NCBI GenBank assembly: GCA_964615375.1
Contig: CAZTOW010000034.1
Span: 41,483-105,482, forward strand
Reading direction: 5' to 3'
Length of the DNA stretch: 64,000 nt
Source: CAZKWG01 sp964615375
GTDB taxonomy: Bacteria; Myxococcota_A; UBA796; CAZKWG01
Under the pieces are notes generated by a model. The model did not search any database, had not been told where the DNA came from, and saw only the letters and a list, made by a program, of their open reading frames with translations. Below, one piece after another: positions 15,666-24,432 of the stretch. Both the position numbers and the translations under genes were made by a program. Every line of letters starts with the position of its first letter. Positions within the stretch are counted from its first letter, which is position 1.

Positions 15666-17792
15666 TCAGAGCCCCCCGCCCAGGAACATCCACAGGCCGC
15701 CCGTGTTCGTGTCCGTGCTGGTCGTCGCGTAGCCCCAGGCGCCGACGACCAGGTCGTCCACGCCGTCGCCGCTGGTGTCGCCCGCGACCAGGACCGAGGA
15801 GCCGGCGTACTGGCTGCCGGCGGTGCCGGCGAAGGTGGCGTCGGCGTCCGCCAGGCTGAGATCGCCGCTGACGGGGCCGAAGACCAGGTAGGTGAGACCG
15901 TAGTCGGCCAGCACGTCGCTCGACGCATAGGGCGCGCCGATGACGAGGTCGGTCTCGCCGTCCACGTTGAGGTCGCCCACGTCCAGGGCCGAGCCGGACT
16001 GCTCGTCCTCCTGCGCCCCGTAGACGCGGGCGTCGGCGTTGTAGAGGTTGAAGTCCCCGCGCACCGGGCCGCGCACGAGGTAGGTGACGCCCGCGCCGGA
16101 GCCCGCCGTGTCCTCGTAGGGCGCGCCGACCACCACGTCCGCGTAGCCGTCGCCGTCCACGTCCCCCGCCCCCGCCACCGCGAAGCCGGCGCCGTCGTCG
16201 CTGGCCTCGCCCAGCAGGCGCACGTCGGCGTCGCCCAGGCTGGCGTCCTCCTCGCCCGGGCCGAAGATGAGGTAGGCCGCCCCGGCGTCATCGGCCGCGG
16301 CGTCGTTCTGGTAGGCGCCGACCAGCAGATCGTCGTAGCCGTCGGCGTCCAGATCACCCGCGCCGTCCAGGGCCGCGCCGGCGTAGTCGTTGGTGGCCTC
16401 GCCCGACCACTCCCCGTCGGCCGAGGAGATCAGCAGGTCGCCGCTGCGCACCTCGCTGACGATGTAGACCGCGCCCGCCTTGCTGTCCGCGCCAGGGGCG
16501 CCGATGCCGACGTCGCTGGCCCCGTCCCGGTTCAGGTCCCCGGCGTTGGTCACCGCCTGCCCGGCGTAGTCGTAATCCTCGTCGCCCGCGATGTAGTGGA
16601 CGTCGCCCGCGTCCAGCGACATGTCCCCGGAGACCGGCCCCAGCACGAGGTAGACGCCGCCGCAGTCGATGTCGCCCGAGTCCCGCCGCGGCGCGCCGAC
16701 CACCAGATCCAGCGCGCCGTCCACGTCCATGTCGCCCGCGCCGTCCACGGAGAAGCCGGCCTCGTCCCCAGCGTCCTCGCCCACCAGGCGGGCGAAGGAC
16801 TCGCCCAGGCTCGCGCTCCCGGTCACCGGGCCGGAGACCACGTAGACCACGCCCGCGTTCGATCCGCCCAGGTCCGAGTAGCGCGCGCCCACCAGCAGAT
16901 CGGCGTAGCCCGCGTCGTCGCGGTCCAGGTTGCCCGCCGCCGCCAGCGCATGCGCCGCCCGATCGCCCTTGGTCGCGCCGTAGCGCATCCCGTCGGAGGC
17001 CAGCAGGTCCGTGGCCCCCGCAGGGCCGCAGGTGGCCTCGCCGTCGCAGTTGTTGTCCACCCCGTCCGAGCAGATCTCCTCGGCCTCCGGGTTCACCGAC
17101 GGGTCCGTGTCGTCGCAGTCCAGCCCGCGATCCTCCACCTGCGCGCCGTCCCCGTCCTGGTCGTAGTCGTCCGCGCCGTCACAGTTGGTGTCCTCGCCGT
17201 CGTACCAGTCGTCCGCGGCGTCTGGGTGTACCGACGGGTCCGTGTCGTCACAGTCCTCGCCGCCCACCTCCTCGCCTTCCCAGCCGTCCTCGTCCTGGTC
17301 GTAGCCCGGGTCGCCGTCACAGTCCTGGTCGATGTCGTCGTACCAGACCTCGGCGGCCCCCGGGTAGATCGTGGCGTCCTCGTCGTCGCAGTCATCGCCG
17401 TCCGCCGGCTTGCCGTCGAAGCTGTCGCCGTCCAGATCGCTGACGTCGTCCTCGTCGCAGTCCTGGTCGATCTGGTCGTAGGGGATCTCCTCGGCGCCCG
17501 GGTAGATGCCGTCGTCGTCGTCGTCGCAGTCGCCCGGCAGCGCCACGGCCCCCACCGGCTGCCCGCAGGAGCTCACGGTCTCCGCGCTGTCCCCCCAGCC
17601 GTCGCCGTCCGCGTCCAGGTACCACTCCCCCGGGCCGCCCACCTCGGGGTCGTCGTCGTCGCAGTCTTCATCCCAGGGGACGCCGTCGTCGTCGACGTCC
17701 TGGAAGTGCTCCGCCTCCTTCTCGGTGATCCACGCCTTGCACCCTGGGAGGAGCGGGAGCAGCAGCAGCGGGGCGAGCGCGGCCCGGATCAT
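15666..17792 (-). CDS. Lipoprotein with MopE-type and FG-GAP (integrin-like) repeats
   Basis: A 708-residue exported lipoprotein: the signal peptide ends LLPGC with lipidated Cys18. Residues about 30-270 hold at least five MopE-type units (DCDDxD...PGAxE...DxxDxDCDG), Asp/Cys-rich modules thought to bind Ca2+. Residues 270-708 hold about seven FG-GAP repeats (GAGDxDxDGxxDLxVGAP...G.VYxxxGP), the blades of an integrin-alpha-like propeller. It is probably a cell-surface adhesion or binding protein. Its start overlaps the stop of the kinase gene by 4 bp, so it is the last gene of a three-gene operon with the kinase and an exported partner. Confidence 0.88.
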   Translation of the reverse strand: MIRAALAPLLLLPLLPGCKAWITEKEAEHFQDVDDDGVPWDEDCDDDDPEVGGPGEWYLDADGDGWGDSAETVSSCGQPVGAVALPGDCDDDDDGIYPGAEEIPYDQIDQDCDEDDVSDLDGDSFDGKPADGDDCDDEDATIYPGAAEVWYDDIDQDCDGDPGYDQDEDGWEGEEVGGEDCDDTDPSVHPDAADDWYDGEDTNCDGADDYDQDGDGAQVEDRGLDCDDTDPSVNPEAEEICSDGVDNNCDGEATCGPAGATDLLASDGMRYGATKGDRAAHALAAAGNLDRDDAGYADLLVGARYSDLGGSNAGVVYVVSGPVTGSASLGESFARLVGEDAGDEAGFSVDGAGDMDVDGALDLVVGAPRRDSGDIDCGGVYLVLGPVSGDMSLDAGDVHYIAGDEDYDYAGQAVTNAGDLNRDGASDVGIGAPGADSKAGAVYIVSEVRSGDLLISSADGEWSGEATNDYAGAALDGAGDLDADGYDDLLVGAYQNDAAADDAGAAYLIFGPGEEDASLGDADVRLLGEASDDGAGFAVAGAGDVDGDGYADVVVGAPYEDTAGSGAGVTYLVRGPVRGDFNLYNADARVYGAQEDEQSGSALDVGDLNVDGETDLVIGAPYASSDVLADYGLTYLVFGPVSGDLSLADADATFAGTAGSQYAGSSVLVAGDTSGDGVDDLVVGAWGYATTSTDTNTGGLWMFLGGGL

Positions 17793-19477
17793 CGGGACCT
17801 CCGGCAGAGAGCGAGGCTGGCGTCGCAGCTCAGGTTGACCACCTCCCCCTCGCGGACGGAGAACGTCACGGCGGGGATGTCGTCCTGACCCTCGGCGAAG
17901 CGGACATGGAGGGTGTACGTGCCCGGGGGGACCTCTCCGGGCGCGTAGCGGGAGCCGCCCCCCTCGGCCCAGACCTCGGCGGGCGGGTTGCGCGCGCTGA
18001 CGGCGTAAGAGCCCGCGGCCGGCGCGCGTTGCTCCGGGGCCGAGGGCAGGCGGACCTCCCGGGGCGAGGCCACCGGGACCGGCACCACCTGGAGCTCCTC
18101 TTCGACAGGCGCCTCGTCGGGCGAGGTCGGGGCGCTCCGGCGGGCGCGCTCCGGCTCGACCGCGCTCGCCACCAGCGCGGGCGCCTCGGGCGAGGTGGGC
18201 TCGGGCGAGGCGATCACCGGCGTGGAGGGAGAGGGCTCGGGGACCGCCGGCGCGGAGACCGCCGCCACCGGGCTCGGCGCGGGCGCGGCGGGCCGCTCGG
18301 GCGCGGGCCGGGAGAGCAGGTGGTCGACCAGGCTCGGGCGCAGCACCGCGAAGAAGACCAGGACGAGGCCGATGATCCCGCCGAAGCCGAGGATGAGCCC
18401 GCGCGCCGCCGCCCGCCAGGGTGCGCGCCCCGGCATGACCTGCGTGCTGTCCAGCATCACCGGGATCGCCGCCGTGCCGCGCGCCCCGGCCAGCGTGGGC
18501 TGCCCCTGGCTCTCCTCGATGATCTCCCCGCAGCGGTCGTCCCGGGTCAGCGGGGGCTGGATGGAGAGGATGAGCGGGATCTCGGTCTCGGCCCAGGCGC
18601 GGAGGCTCGGGCCGATCACGTCATTGGCCAGGGCGCGGAGCCGCTGCTGCACGACGCGGGCCACCGGCCGGGACTCGGGCTCGAACGCGATCATCTCCTC
18701 GATCAGCAGCGCGATGGCCCGCGCGTCGGTCTCGCCCCGCGCGCTCAGGTGCGTGTGCAGGCGCGAGGAGACCGAGTCCACGACCTCGTGGACGAAGGCG
18801 CGGTGCCGGTCGGGGTTGGTGGGCGGGTCGGGCGCCTTCTCCCCGGTCAGGAGCTGCGCCAGCACGATGCCCAGCGCGTAGATGTCGCCCTCGGGTCCCT
18901 CGAGCCCGTCGTGGCGCTCGGGCGCCATGTACTTGGGCGTGCCGAAGCGCCAGGCCTGCGTGCTGGCCTCGCGCTCGTCCACCTCCGCGCGGGCGGCGCC
19001 GAAGTCCAGGATCTTGACCTCGCCGTGCGCGGTGATCCGCAGGTTCCCCGGCTTGAGATCGCGATGCACCAGCTTGAGCGCCTGGCCGGTGAGCGGGCTC
19101 GGCAGCGCGTAGGCCGCGTTGAGCGCGCTGGAGACCTCCTCGCCGATCTCCAGGGCCACGCGCGGCGGGAGCGGGCCCCGGCGGATGAGCACGCCGGAGT
19201 CCACCCCGGGGATGTACTCCATCACCACGGCCCAGCCGTCAGGCAGGCGGGCGAGCCCGTCCACGTTGACCACCGAGGGGTGGCGCAGCATCCCCAGCAG
19301 GCGGGCCTCGTCGCGGAGCCGCTGCTCGATCTCCGCGGCCGGATCGAAGGTGCCCCGCAGGACCTTGAGCGCGACCGGCTTGGTGAAGCCGCCGCTGCCC
19401 AGCAGCTCAGCCCGATAGACGACCCCGAAGCTGCCCTTCCCCAGGACCTCGTTGATCCGGTAGCGGCGCGGCTCCAT
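17789..19477 (-). CDS. Hanks-type Ser/Thr protein kinase with TM anchor and PEGA-like domain
   Basis: A 562-residue membrane kinase starting at ATG 19477, one base overlapping the upstream stop. The kinase domain (1-275) is complete: GKGSFGVVY (13-21), catalytic Lys in VALK, HRDLKPGN, DFG in KILDFGAAR, GTPKYMAPE and GDIYALG. About 355-378 is one transmembrane helix (GLILGFGGIIGLVLVFFAVL). A Pro/Ala/Glu-rich stretch follows and a C-terminal PEGA-like beta domain (VPPGTYTLHVRF...VVNLSCDASLALC) lies outside the membrane. It is typical of myxobacterial kinases coupling an outside signal to phosphorylation. The partner genes are an exported protein upstream and an FG-GAP lipoprotein downstream. 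Confidence 0.92.
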   Translation of the reverse strand: MEPRRYRINEVLGKGSFGVVYRAELLGSGGFTKPVALKVLRGTFDPAAEIEQRLRDEARLLGMLRHPSVVNVDGLARLPDGWAVVMEYIPGVDSGVLIRRGPLPPRVALEIGEEVSSALNAAYALPSPLTGQALKLVHRDLKPGNLRITAHGEVKILDFGAARAEVDEREASTQAWRFGTPKYMAPERHDGLEGPEGDIYALGIVLAQLLTGEKAPDPPTNPDRHRAFVHEVVDSVSSRLHTHLSARGETDARAIALLIEEMIAFEPESRPVARVVQQRLRALANDVIGPSLRAWAETEIPLILSIQPPLTRDDRCGEIIEESQGQPTLAGARGTAAIPVMLDSTQVMPGRAPWRAAARGLILGFGGIIGLVLVFFAVLRPSLVDHLLSRPAPERPAAPAPSPVAAVSAPAVPEPSPSTPVIASPEPTSPEAPALVASAVEPERARRSAPTSPDEAPVEEELQVVPVPVASPREVRLPSAPEQRAPAAGSYAVSARNPPAEVWAEGGGSRYAPGEVPPGTYTLHVRFAEGQDDIPAVTFSVREGEVVNLSCDASLALCRRSR

Positions 19478-20376
19478 CACCAGCGCACCTGCACGAGGGC
19501 CACGGTCACCCCGCCCACCGCCACCGCCGCCGCCGCGCCGCTGCCGATCACGAGCCCGTTGGCCCGGCGCCGCAGCGTCTCGCGCATCGCCGGGTTCGTC
19601 TCGTCGGAGCGGTAGGCGTCGGCCGTAGCCCAGGCCACCGAGTACATGGCGGCGGCGCTGCCCGCGCCCGCGGCGGCCACCCCGAGCCAGCCCCAGCGCG
19701 GACCCTCGGGCTCGACCTCGACCCGGGCCTCCAGATCGTTGGCCCGCGGGCGCGTCGCCACCGGCTCGGGCGGCAGGGCGGCGGGCAGGGCGGGGAGCGG
19801 GTCCCCGGGCCAGAGGTAGGCGCTGGCCAGCACCTTTCCGTCCGCGCCGAAGACCTGCACCAGGGCGGGCCAGGCGCTCGGACGCGCGTCCGCGGTGCGC
19901 CCGTCCACCCGCACCACCGCCGAGGTCGGGGGCAGCGGCGCCCAGCTCGCCTGGTCCAGCGGGAAGGACTCGTAGATAGCGCGCACCGGGTGGCCCGGCG
20001 GGAAGAGGCTCTCGGGGAAGCGCCACTCCGGCTCGAGCGCGCGGGCGGCGGCAAACGCCAGCGCGGCCCGCTCCTTGTCGCCCGAGATGAAGGCGTCCAG
20101 CCCGATGACGCGGTGGGCCTCGGCCGCGAGGTCGCGGGTCACCGGCTCGACGAGGCAGCCCAGCACCTCCCGGACGCGCGCGGCCCCGGCGACGAAGCCG
20201 TCCACGTCCAGCGCCCCGTAGGCCCCGAGCGCGCTCTCCTCGGCGGTGAGCAGATCGCGGCTCGTGGACGCGCACGGCTCCGAGCCCCAGGCGGGTGCGC
20301 CTGAGGCAGCGGCCAGCGCCAGCGCGGCGAGCGCACGGCGGGAGAGGGTCGGGAGCGTCCTGGGAACCGGCTTCAT
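19477..20376 (-). CDS. Exported protein co-transcribed with the Ser/Thr kinase
   Basis: A 299-residue protein with an N-terminal signal peptide (RRALAALALAAASGAPAWG). Residues 30-140 are helical and TPR-like (ALGAYGALDVDGFVAGAARVREVLGCL, then SGDKERAALAFAAARALEPEW), ending FPPGHPVRAIYES, a pattern shared by many myxobacterial exported proteins found beside kinases. A beta segment (SAVVRVDGRTADARPSAWPALVQVF) follows. The C-terminus has two hydrophobic stretches (WGWLGVAAAGAGSAAAMYSVAWA and NGLVIGSGAAAAVAVGGVTVAL region) that are probably membrane helices. It is likely to act with the kinase in one signalling unit; the molecular role is unknown. Confidence 0.7.
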   Translation of the reverse strand: MKPVPRTLPTLSRRALAALALAAASGAPAWGSEPCASTSRDLLTAEESALGAYGALDVDGFVAGAARVREVLGCLVEPVTRDLAAEAHRVIGLDAFISGDKERAALAFAAARALEPEWRFPESLFPPGHPVRAIYESFPLDQASWAPLPPTSAVVRVDGRTADARPSAWPALVQVFGADGKVLASAYLWPGDPLPALPAALPPEPVATRPRANDLEARVEVEPEGPRWGWLGVAAAGAGSAAAMYSVAWATADAYRSDETNPAMRETLRRRANGLVIGSGAAAAVAVGGVTVALVQVRW

Positions 20377-20458
20377 AGAGGCACGTTACCAGGATCATCT
20401 TATCTGACCTGTGATGTTCGCGCAGTGAGCTCTCCGTCAGGAGCGCTATGCTCGCGGC

Positions 20459-21580
20459 ATGACGCAAGACACACCGACGGCGCATGAGGCGGCGCGCCTC
20501 GCCTGGGATGCGGATCGAGCCCTGTCCTCGGGCAGGCTGGAGCTGTCTGAACAACTTTACAGGAAGGCTCTCGCCGCTTTCGAGGCGCACGGGAGTCGCA
20601 AGGGCGAGGCGTCGGCGCGCACGGGCCTGGGCGCGGCCCTCTACGCCCTCGGGCGCGAGGCCGAGGCCCAGGAGACCTGGGAGCGGGCGCTCGAGCAGCA
20701 CCGCGCCCTCTCCGACCGGCGATCCGTAGGCATCACCCTCAATCAGCTGGGGGCCCTGCACCTCGGGCGAGGCGAGCGCGACCTGGCCGCGGGGCTGCTG
20801 CTGGAGGCCCTGGAGCTCCTGGAGGCGGAGGGCGAGACCCGCCGCGCCCTGGAGACCCGGCTGAACCTCGCCGCCCTGCACCACGAGGCCGGGCGCCTGG
20901 AGATGGCCCAGCCCCTGGCCGAGCAGGGGGCCGCCAACGCCCGCGCCATCCTGGACCCCCGGGCCGAGGGCCTGGCCGTCTCCGGCCTGGGCGCCATCCT
21001 CTCGGAGCGCGTCGCCCTCGGCGAGCTCCCCGCCCGCCAGCAGGCGAACCACGTCGTGCAGCTCTACGAGCGCGCCATCAGCCTTCACGCCGAGCACCGC
21101 CAGCCCCTGGAGGAGGCCCACGCCCGCCTGGGGCTGGGGCTGTGGCACCTCGAGCGCCGGGGCTACGGGGCCGCCAGCGGTCAGCTCACCGCCGCCCGCG
21201 ATCTCCTGCGCGAGGCCGGGGACCAGAGCGGGCTCGGCTGGGCGCTGGCCCTGCTGGCCGTGCCCGAGGCCGCCGGGGGCCGGGTTGAGCCCGCCGTGCG
21301 CACGCTCACCGAGGCCGCCCCCCTGCTCCACGACCCGCCGCGCCGCGCCGCCGTCAGCGTGCTGCTGGCCGCCGTCGCCCTCGCCTCCTTCCGCGAGGGC
21401 TCCCCCGAGGCCGTCCGCGAGGCCGAGCGCTCCGCCCGCGCCCGCGTCCGCGAGGCCCTGGCCCAGGCCGGCGACCCGCCGCCCTCCTGCGTGCGCGCCT
21501 GCCTGCGGGTGAGCGCGGCCCTGCTGGGCCGGGACGTGTTCGGTCCCGCGCTGATCGCGGCCCGGGAGGCCGCCGGTTAG
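20459..21580 (+). CDS. TPR protein
   Basis: A 373-residue soluble protein made of about eight tetratricopeptide repeats (for example LSEQLYRKALAAFEAHG, ARTGLGAALYALGREAEAQE and LNQLGALHLGRGERDLAAGL). No enzymatic domain or signal peptide. It was probably built for protein-protein binding; divergent from the kinase-operon start, so it may belong to the same signalling context. AGGAG at 20439-20443 is rather far from the ATG. The end is 20 bp before ndh. Confidence 0.8.
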   Translation: MTQDTPTAHEAARLAWDADRALSSGRLELSEQLYRKALAAFEAHGSRKGEASARTGLGAALYALGREAEAQETWERALEQHRALSDRRSVGITLNQLGALHLGRGERDLAAGLLLEALELLEAEGETRRALETRLNLAALHHEAGRLEMAQPLAEQGAANARAILDPRAEGLAVSGLGAILSERVALGELPARQQANHVVQLYERAISLHAEHRQPLEEAHARLGLGLWHLERRGYGAASGQLTAARDLLREAGDQSGLGWALALLAVPEAAGGRVEPAVRTLTEAAPLLHDPPRRAAVSVLLAAVALASFREGSPEAVREAERSARARVREALAQAGDPPPSCVRACLRVSAALLGRDVFGPALIAAREAAG

Positions 21581-21600
21581 GCTCGGCGCCTGGAGTCCTC

Positions 21601-22935
21601 ATGGCCGAGACCGCCGCCCCCCCGGCTCCCGCGCCCGCCGCCACCGCCGCCCCTGCTCGCCCGCGCCACGTCGTCGTCATCGGCGGCGGCTTCGGCGGGC
21701 TGGAGGCGGCGCGGAGGCTGGCGAAGCTGCCGCTCGAGATCACCGTCATCGACAAGCGGAACCACCACCTGTTCCAGCCCCTGCTCTACCAGGTGGCGGG
21801 CGCGGGGCTGAGCCCGGGCGACATCGCCGAGCCCATCCGCTCGCTGCTGGCGAAGCACGAGAACGTGCGCGTGGCGCTGGGGACCGCGCAGTCGGTGGAC
21901 CTGGATCGGCGGGTGGTCAAGCTCGCCGACCGCGAGGTGGCCTACGACCGCCTGATCATCGCCGCCGGGGCCACGCACTCCTACTTCGGGCACGACGACT
22001 GGGAGAAGCACGCCCCCGGCCTCAAGACCATGGCCGACGCCCTGGAGGTCCGCCAGCGCGTGCTGCTGGCCTTCGAGCGCGCCGAGCTCGCCCGCGACCC
22101 CAACGAGCGCCGCCGCCACCTGACCTTCGTGGTCGTGGGAGGCGGGCCCACGGGGGTGGAGCTGGCCGGCTCGCTCTGCGAGATCGCCCGGCGCACGCTG
22201 ATCCAGGACTTCCGCAGCATCGACCCCTCCCTGGCCCGGGTGGTGCTCATCGAGGGCGGGGACAGCCTGCTGGGCGCCTTCCCCAAGGTGCTGCGCGACC
22301 GCGCGCTCCGCGACCTGCAGGGGCTGGGCGTGGAGGTGCTCTTCGGGCGCCCGGTGCGCGCGGTGGACGCCGACGGCGTGTGGGTGGGCGAGGAGCGCAT
22401 CCTCTCCCGCACGGTGCTGTGGGCGGCGGGCGTGGCGGGGGTGCCGCTGGCGAAGACCCTGGGCGTGCCGCTGGACCGCGCCGGGCGACCCATCGTCGAG
22501 CCCGACCTCTCCCTGCCCGGCCACCCCGAGGTCACGGTCATCGGCGATCTCGCCAGCTTCTCGCACACGCCGGACGGCAAGCCCCTGCCGGGGGTCGCCC
22601 AGGTCGCGCTGCAGGGCGGGCGGCGGGTCGCCGACAACATCGCCCGCGAGCTCAAGGGCCTGCCCCCGGTGCGCTTCGTCTACAAGGACCTGGGCAGCAT
22701 GGCGACCATCGGCCGCAGCAAGGCCGTGGCCTGGATCGGCCGCGCCCAGTTCGGCGGGCTCTTCGCCTGGCTCTTCTGGCTGGTGGTCCACCTGATGGCG
22801 CTGGTGAGCTTCCGCAACCGCGTCGTCGTGCTCATGCAGTGGGCCTGGTCGTACACGACCTGGCAGCGCAACGCGCGCCTGATCCATGAAGAGGATATTC
22901 ACGCGGAGACCCAGGCCCAGGAGCCTCAGACATGA
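21601..22935 (+). CDS. ndh: Type II NADH:quinone oxidoreductase (NDH-2)
   Basis: A 444-residue flavoprotein that oxidises NADH and reduces quinone without pumping protons. An Ala/Pro-rich N-terminus precedes the FAD-binding VVVIGGGFGGLEAARRL (about 24-40). NRNHHLFQPLLYQVA-like DKRNHHLFQPLLYQVAGAGL, the NADH-binding VVVGGGPTGVELAGSL (about 177-192) and VIGDLASF (second FAD contact) are all present. C-terminal hydrophobic residues FAWLFWLVVHLMALVSF and the amphipathic end are the expected membrane-docking part. Length is normal for NDH-2. It overlaps the small Dabb gene by 4 bp. Confidence 0.93.
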   Translation: MAETAAPPAPAPAATAAPARPRHVVVIGGGFGGLEAARRLAKLPLEITVIDKRNHHLFQPLLYQVAGAGLSPGDIAEPIRSLLAKHENVRVALGTAQSVDLDRRVVKLADREVAYDRLIIAAGATHSYFGHDDWEKHAPGLKTMADALEVRQRVLLAFERAELARDPNERRRHLTFVVVGGGPTGVELAGSLCEIARRTLIQDFRSIDPSLARVVLIEGGDSLLGAFPKVLRDRALRDLQGLGVEVLFGRPVRAVDADGVWVGEERILSRTVLWAAGVAGVPLAKTLGVPLDRAGRPIVEPDLSLPGHPEVTVIGDLASFSHTPDGKPLPGVAQVALQGGRRVADNIARELKGLPPVRFVYKDLGSMATIGRSKAVAWIGRAQFGGLFAWLFWLVVHLMALVSFRNRVVVLMQWAWSYTTWQRNARLIHEEDIHAETQAQEPQT

Positions 22936-23228
22936 TCGCCCGCGTCGTCCTGCTGAAGCTGAACGAGGACGCGCTCCCCGAGCGCCCGAGCTTCGCCGCC
23001 TCCTGCCTGCGCTTCCTGCGCGCGCTGCCGATGGTGGAGGACGTGCGCGTGGGCGTCCCCTGCGACGAGCAGAGCGCCAAGAGCTGGGATCTGTCGCTCC
23101 AGGTCTTCTTCGCCGACGACGACGCGCTGGCCGCCTACCAGGCCGACGAGGCCCACCGGGCCTTCCTGGAGCAGGAGATCCTGCCCCGCTCCGCGGTCCG
23201 CAAGGCGTGGAACTTCGCGATCCTGTAG
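22932..23228 (+). CDS. Dabb (stress-responsive alpha/beta barrel) protein
   Basis: A 98-residue protein starting within the ndh stop (ATGA). The pattern is of the dimeric alpha/beta barrel (Dabb) fold: strand MIARVVLLKLNED, helix SFAASCLRFLRALPMVEDVRVG, strand WDLSLQVFFADDDALAAYQADEAHRAFLEQEI. Dabb proteins are small dimers, some enzymatic, many unknown. Co-translation with ndh and nearness to a ferredoxin suggest a redox or stress role; inferred from context. Confidence 0.75.
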   Translation: MIARVVLLKLNEDALPERPSFAASCLRFLRALPMVEDVRVGVPCDEQSAKSWDLSLQVFFADDDALAAYQADEAHRAFLEQEILPRSAVRKAWNFAIL

Positions 23229-23255
23229 AATCTCTCCCCCACCCGTGGAGGTCCG

Positions 23256-23723
23256 GTGACCCCGTTCCAGATCCGCAAGCGCCTGAAGGGCATGCTCGGC
23301 ATGGGCCCGTCGGGGCGCTCTGAAGAGCCGTGCTCCGTCACGTTCGTCCTGCCGACCGGCCAGGAGCGGACCGTCCAGTGTGAGCCGCACTACTCCATCC
23401 TCATGGCGGCCGACGCCAACGGGCTCACCATCTCCACCGGGCGGCGCGCGGGCGGGACCTGCCCGGACGGCGCCTGCGATCTGTGCCGGGTGGAGGTGCT
23501 GAACAGCGCCGGCCTCACCCCGCGGAGCGACGTCGAGCTGCAGATGATGATGGATCACGCAGACGGCAAGCCCCACGAGGGCCGCGACCGCCCGCCGGCC
23601 GCGAAGCCCGGCCCCAACACCCGCCTCGGCTGCCACGCCAAGATCGTGGGCAACGGCGCGCGCATCCAGATCCGCGAGCTCTTCGACCCCGACAGCATCC
23701 GGGGCGACGAGAAGGGCTCCTAA
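23256..23723 (+). CDS. 2Fe-2S ferredoxin-like protein
   Basis: A 155-residue protein starting at GTG 23256 behind GGAGG. Residues 27-130 match the plant-type [2Fe-2S] ferredoxin pattern: VTFVLPTGQERTVQCEPHYS, then the ligands Cys69, Cys74 and Cys77 in GGTCPDGACDLCRVEV and the distal Cys126 in TRLGCHAKI. The usual first spacing is CX4CX2C, as here. It is probably an electron carrier; ndh lies two genes upstream. The C-terminal segment after residue 130 is acidic. It overlaps the convergent CHAP-like gene by 4 bp. Confidence 0.85.
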   Translation: MTPFQIRKRLKGMLGMGPSGRSEEPCSVTFVLPTGQERTVQCEPHYSILMAADANGLTISTGRRAGGTCPDGACDLCRVEVLNSAGLTPRSDVELQMMMDHADGKPHEGRDRPPAAKPGPNTRLGCHAKIVGNGARIQIRELFDPDSIRGDEKGS

Positions 23724-24313
23724 GCCCCCGGATCCCAGGCGCCGCGGTCCTCCAGGCGCACGGTCGCGTAGCCGGCGAGCAGCTCGCTGGCGAGGTAGCG
23801 CGTCCCGGGCGGATCGCTCTGGCGCTGCACGCGCAGGTAGTCGTTCCAGCGCTGGCCCTCGGGGCTGGTCCGCGACTCCGGGTTCTCCGGGTTCATGCGG
23901 AAGGTCCCCGTGCCGTGCGTGGCGCCGCCGTGGGCCACGGTGACCGTGCCGTCCCCGGCCACGTTGATCACGACGCCGACGTGGGTGTAGGGGTCGTCCA
24001 GGCGGCCGTTGCCGTTGCGGTCGAAGGTGTTGTGGAAGAAGGCGATGTCCCCCACCCGGGCGTCACCGTGGTGGGCCGCGCCGATCTCCGCGGCCTTCTC
24101 CCACAGATCGCTCCCGCTGCCGCCCAGCTCCACGCCCACCCGCAGGAAGACGTGCTTGACGTAGTTGGTGCACTGGTCCGGGCCGGGCGGCCGGTGGGAG
24201 AGGTAGTAGCGGGCGGAGGCGACCACCCGGGGGGCCAGCGCGCTCTCGGGGGGCTGGCTGGTGGTGCTCAGGGTCGAGGCGAGCGAGAACAGCAGGAAGG
24301 TGCTCTGGATCAT
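23720..24313 (-). CDS. Secreted CHAP/NlpC-P60-like cysteine peptidase or amidase
   Basis: A 197-residue protein with a short N-terminal signal peptide (MIQSTFLLFSLASTLSTTS). Cys48 in QCTNYVKHVFLRVG and His111 in YTHVGVVINV have the spacing and context of the NlpC/P60-CHAP catalytic pair, with GDIAFFHN before the His. Between them, DRNGNGRLDD (98-107) looks like an EF-hand-type Ca2+ loop. It is likely to cut peptidoglycan peptides or amides outside the cytoplasm. It lies downstream of the MNIO pair on the same strand, with TTGTCAC repeats and the TTGNCATGNCAA dyad in the 119-bp gap before it. Confidence 0.75.
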   Translation of the reverse strand: MIQSTFLLFSLASTLSTTSQPPESALAPRVVASARYYLSHRPPGPDQCTNYVKHVFLRVGVELGGSGSDLWEKAAEIGAAHHGDARVGDIAFFHNTFDRNGNGRLDDPYTHVGVVINVAGDGTVTVAHGGATHGTGTFRMNPENPESRTSPEGQRWNDYLRVQRQSDPPGTRYLASELLAGYATVRLEDRGAWDPGA

Positions 24314-24386
24314 CCTGGTCTCCGGTCGATGGCCGAGGCCGAAGGCTCTGCCAGTAGACCAGAGGGGGGAGCCCGCCCGGAGACAA

Positions 24387-24405
24387 AGTTGTCACGAGTT
24401 GTCAC
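24387..24405 (+). repeat. Tandem AGTTGTCAC operator-like repeat
   Basis: AGTTGTCACG (24387) followed by AGTTGTCACA (24397), exactly 10 bp apart, about one helix turn. GACAA-AG-TTGTC overlaps as an inverted repeat (24382-24393). TGTCAC half sites recur in the inverted repeat at 26210-26249 on the other side of the MNIO genes. The site lies 74-92 bp upstream of the CHAP-like gene. Confidence 0.45.
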
Positions 24406-24411
24406 ATGCTA

Positions 24412-24423
24412 TTGACATGGCAA
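24412..24423 (+). promoter_or_regulatory. Dyad operator candidate TTGNCATGNCAA, copy 2
   Basis: TTGACATGGCAA, identical to the copy at 12886. It is in the 119-bp gap between the MNIO-partner stop (24433) and the CHAP-like gene start (24313), 99 bp upstream of the latter. Confidence 0.5.
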
Positions 24424-24432
24424 CAGCAACCT

